Positions 62,639 to 64,000 of a DNA stretch of 64,000 nt are shown in pieces. The notes below the pieces were generated by a model. It searched no databases. It was not told the DNA's origin and saw nothing but the letters and a program-made list of their open reading frames with translations. The translations under genes were made by a program, and so were the position numbers. Source of the stretch: Paramecium tetraurelia (lineage: Eukaryota; Ciliophora; Oligohymenophorea; Peniculida; Parameciidae); assembly GCF_000165425.1 (NCBI RefSeq), contig NW_001798958.1:93370-157369 (forward strand), in the 5' to 3' direction. Within the stretch, counting starts at the first letter, position 1, and every line of letters begins with the position of its first letter.

Positions 62639-63041
62639 CAAGTAAGATTCAAATTTAAAATTTACTTCTAACTTACCAAAGATTTCAAATAATTTGATTA
62701 ATCAATTTTAAAATAGTTGTTGTGATAACATAAAAACTAAACATATACATAAATCTATAAACTAATGAAGTATAATATCACAATGAAAAAAATAATATTA
62801 ATTTATTTTATTGATAATTAAGAAAATCTAATAGTAAATTAATTTAAATATGTATTCATATATAAAATATAAGCTTGGTTAATATGATAAACAAGCTATC
62901 TATAAATTAATTAAAATAGAACAATAAAATTATATATTATATTTTTATTTTTTAATCTTAAAAAAAGCCTTCACTCTTTTAAATAATAAATGATAGATGA
63001 ATAAGACCTTCTGTATTATTTGATAAAGTATTTTTATTGAC

Positions 63042-63484
63042 TCATGTATGCTTTGTTGTTCTATTGAAGATTTATATCAAAGTTATCAAATAATAATAGA
63101 AAATCGAATAAGTTTGGTACATGATTGTTAACTAATTTTCAGCTGTTTTTTGATCATATTATTAAAAAATTTAGGAGGTCTTATAAAAATCAAAGTATAT
63201 TTAATAATTGATTAACCTTAAGCCTAGAAATCCTCTTAAAGTGAATTCTTAGAGAACAATTCTTTAAATCTATCTTTCTAAAATTCTTGCCATACTCATA
63301 AAAAAATTCAATTCTTTATAATCATTTTAAAAGGAACCTTAGCTGAAATGAATTCTCATTTATATTTTTTGATTGTAATCCGCCCCCTCTAATCGTTTCA
63401 ATAGATTCAATTTTTGAATTTTAATATTTTAAATAACAATTGTTTCATTCCCTTCCAAATCATCCTTATCTTGAATAATTATTG
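63042..63484 (-). other. long minus-strand open frame, possible gene remnant
   Basis: About 147 codons without TGA on the minus strand, ending at 63042-63044. The upstream half looks coding (DKDDLEGNETIVIQNIKIQK, LLKRLEGADYNQKIQMRIHF), the rest is Tyr/Ile/Gln-rich. There is no in-frame ATG near the 5' end, and an ATG at about 63560 would need a splice I cannot find. Open frames of this length can arise by chance when only TGA stops translation. Treat as unproven. Confidence 0.25.
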
Positions 63485-64000
63485 TTCATAATCATTATGC
63501 CAATTGGTTACTTTTGGATTTTGGAATAATCCTCACAGCTTTCTAACAATATTTACATGTTTAATATATATATTACAATAATTAATAATGTCGTTATTAT
63601 AATCTAACTAATTTAAAAATACAAAGTAATTTAAATACAGGTATAAATGGTATTATATAATTAGAAAGATGAAACATTGAGGTAAATACTCACATTCTTG
63701 TATTAGTTCATGATCAATTAATTATTTTATGATGAATAATTGTAATTAATACGTTTGCGATAAATTAAAATATAATTTTAGATTGAAGATTGTTGTTTTT
63801 CGAGTAGATGAAATATGATCTTATTAATACTCAACCATGAAACTTTTTTGATACTTTGTAAGGATGTCGAATCCGAGATTTGATATTTGATCCTGCGACT
63901 AGCCCATCATTTTATTTATAAAAATTTGAATCTATTTCTGGATAAGGATAATTCTTATCTCCTAAATAGTGAAGGGGGATGCTTAGATTAAATAAGAAGT
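63485..64000. other. AT-rich right end
   Basis: Mostly intergenic. From about 63840 a plus-strand frame (CRIRDLIFDPATSPSFY) looks weakly protein-like and ends in a TGA near 63970. It could be part of a gene crossing the window edge, but support is thin. No telomeric repeat is present. Confidence 0.3.

Overview
The window is protein-coding nuclear DNA from a ciliate, almost certainly the macronuclear genome of a Paramecium species. TGA is the only stop codon, and TAA and TAG are read as glutamine inside recognisable proteins (HSP90, ribosomal proteins, a DEAD-box helicase, a calcium ATPase). Introns are tiny, mostly 20-31 bases, with GT(A)...AG ends. Base composition is very AT-rich, intergenic gaps are tens to a few hundred bases, and genes lie on both strands. 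Standard-code ORFs are therefore mostly fragments or shadows. I re-read the sequence with the ciliate code and joined exons by hand. Gene ends (TGA) are usually firm; internal intron borders are firm only where stated.

Layout. 0-5.4 kb: a probable gene tail, a hypothetical gene, a secreted or surface protein and another ciliate hypothetical. 5.8-15.2 kb: an ERGIC (Erv41/46) cargo receptor, a PTB/hnRNP-L-type RNA-binding protein, a 612-residue hypothetical, a small basic protein, a Sel1-like plus pseudokinase protein and another hypothetical. 15.5-25.5 kb: a SAXO-type axonemal protein, a coiled-coil/proline-rich protein, an FLVCR-like MFS transporter, two tiny divergent genes, a cyclic-nucleotide-binding protein, a cytochrome b5 domain protein, an AGC kinase and ribosomal protein L35. 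26.3-36.8 kb: a two-TM ciliate-type membrane protein, a coiled-coil protein, a DEAD-box helicase, a three-repeat Myb protein, degenerate or uncertain genes, HSP90 with an upstream heat-shock element, and ribosomal protein S7. 37.6-52.9 kb: six consecutive minus-strand genes, namely a second two-TM paralogue, a giant multi-TM PAS protein, a NEK kinase, a cyclic-nucleotide-gated-type K+ channel, an RCHY1-type CHY/RING protein and a RING-CH plus FHA protein. 53.1-62.2 kb: a tandem CCCH protein, a CFAP210-like coiled coil, a plasma-membrane Ca2+ ATPase, a zinc-binding hypothetical, an LRR/coiled-coil protein and a small Cys-rich secreted protein. 62.2-64 kb: AT-rich sequence with gene-like remnants only.

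Functional themes: much of the content fits ciliate excitability and ciliary signalling (K+ channel, Ca2+ pump, NEK and AGC kinases, cNMP-binding protein, axonemal SAXO and CFAP proteins, PAS and two-TM membrane proteins). It is mixed with housekeeping genes (L35, S7, HSP90, ERGIC, DEAD-box). I found no operons, tRNA or rRNA genes, transposons, CRISPR arrays or telomeric repeats. The most unusual items are the pair of two-TM paralogues sharing a YRSYxKI...GG motif, the Sel1-pseudokinase, the FHA plus RING-CH gene with an in-frame TGA upstream, and a Cys-rich insertion in the Ca2+ ATPase.
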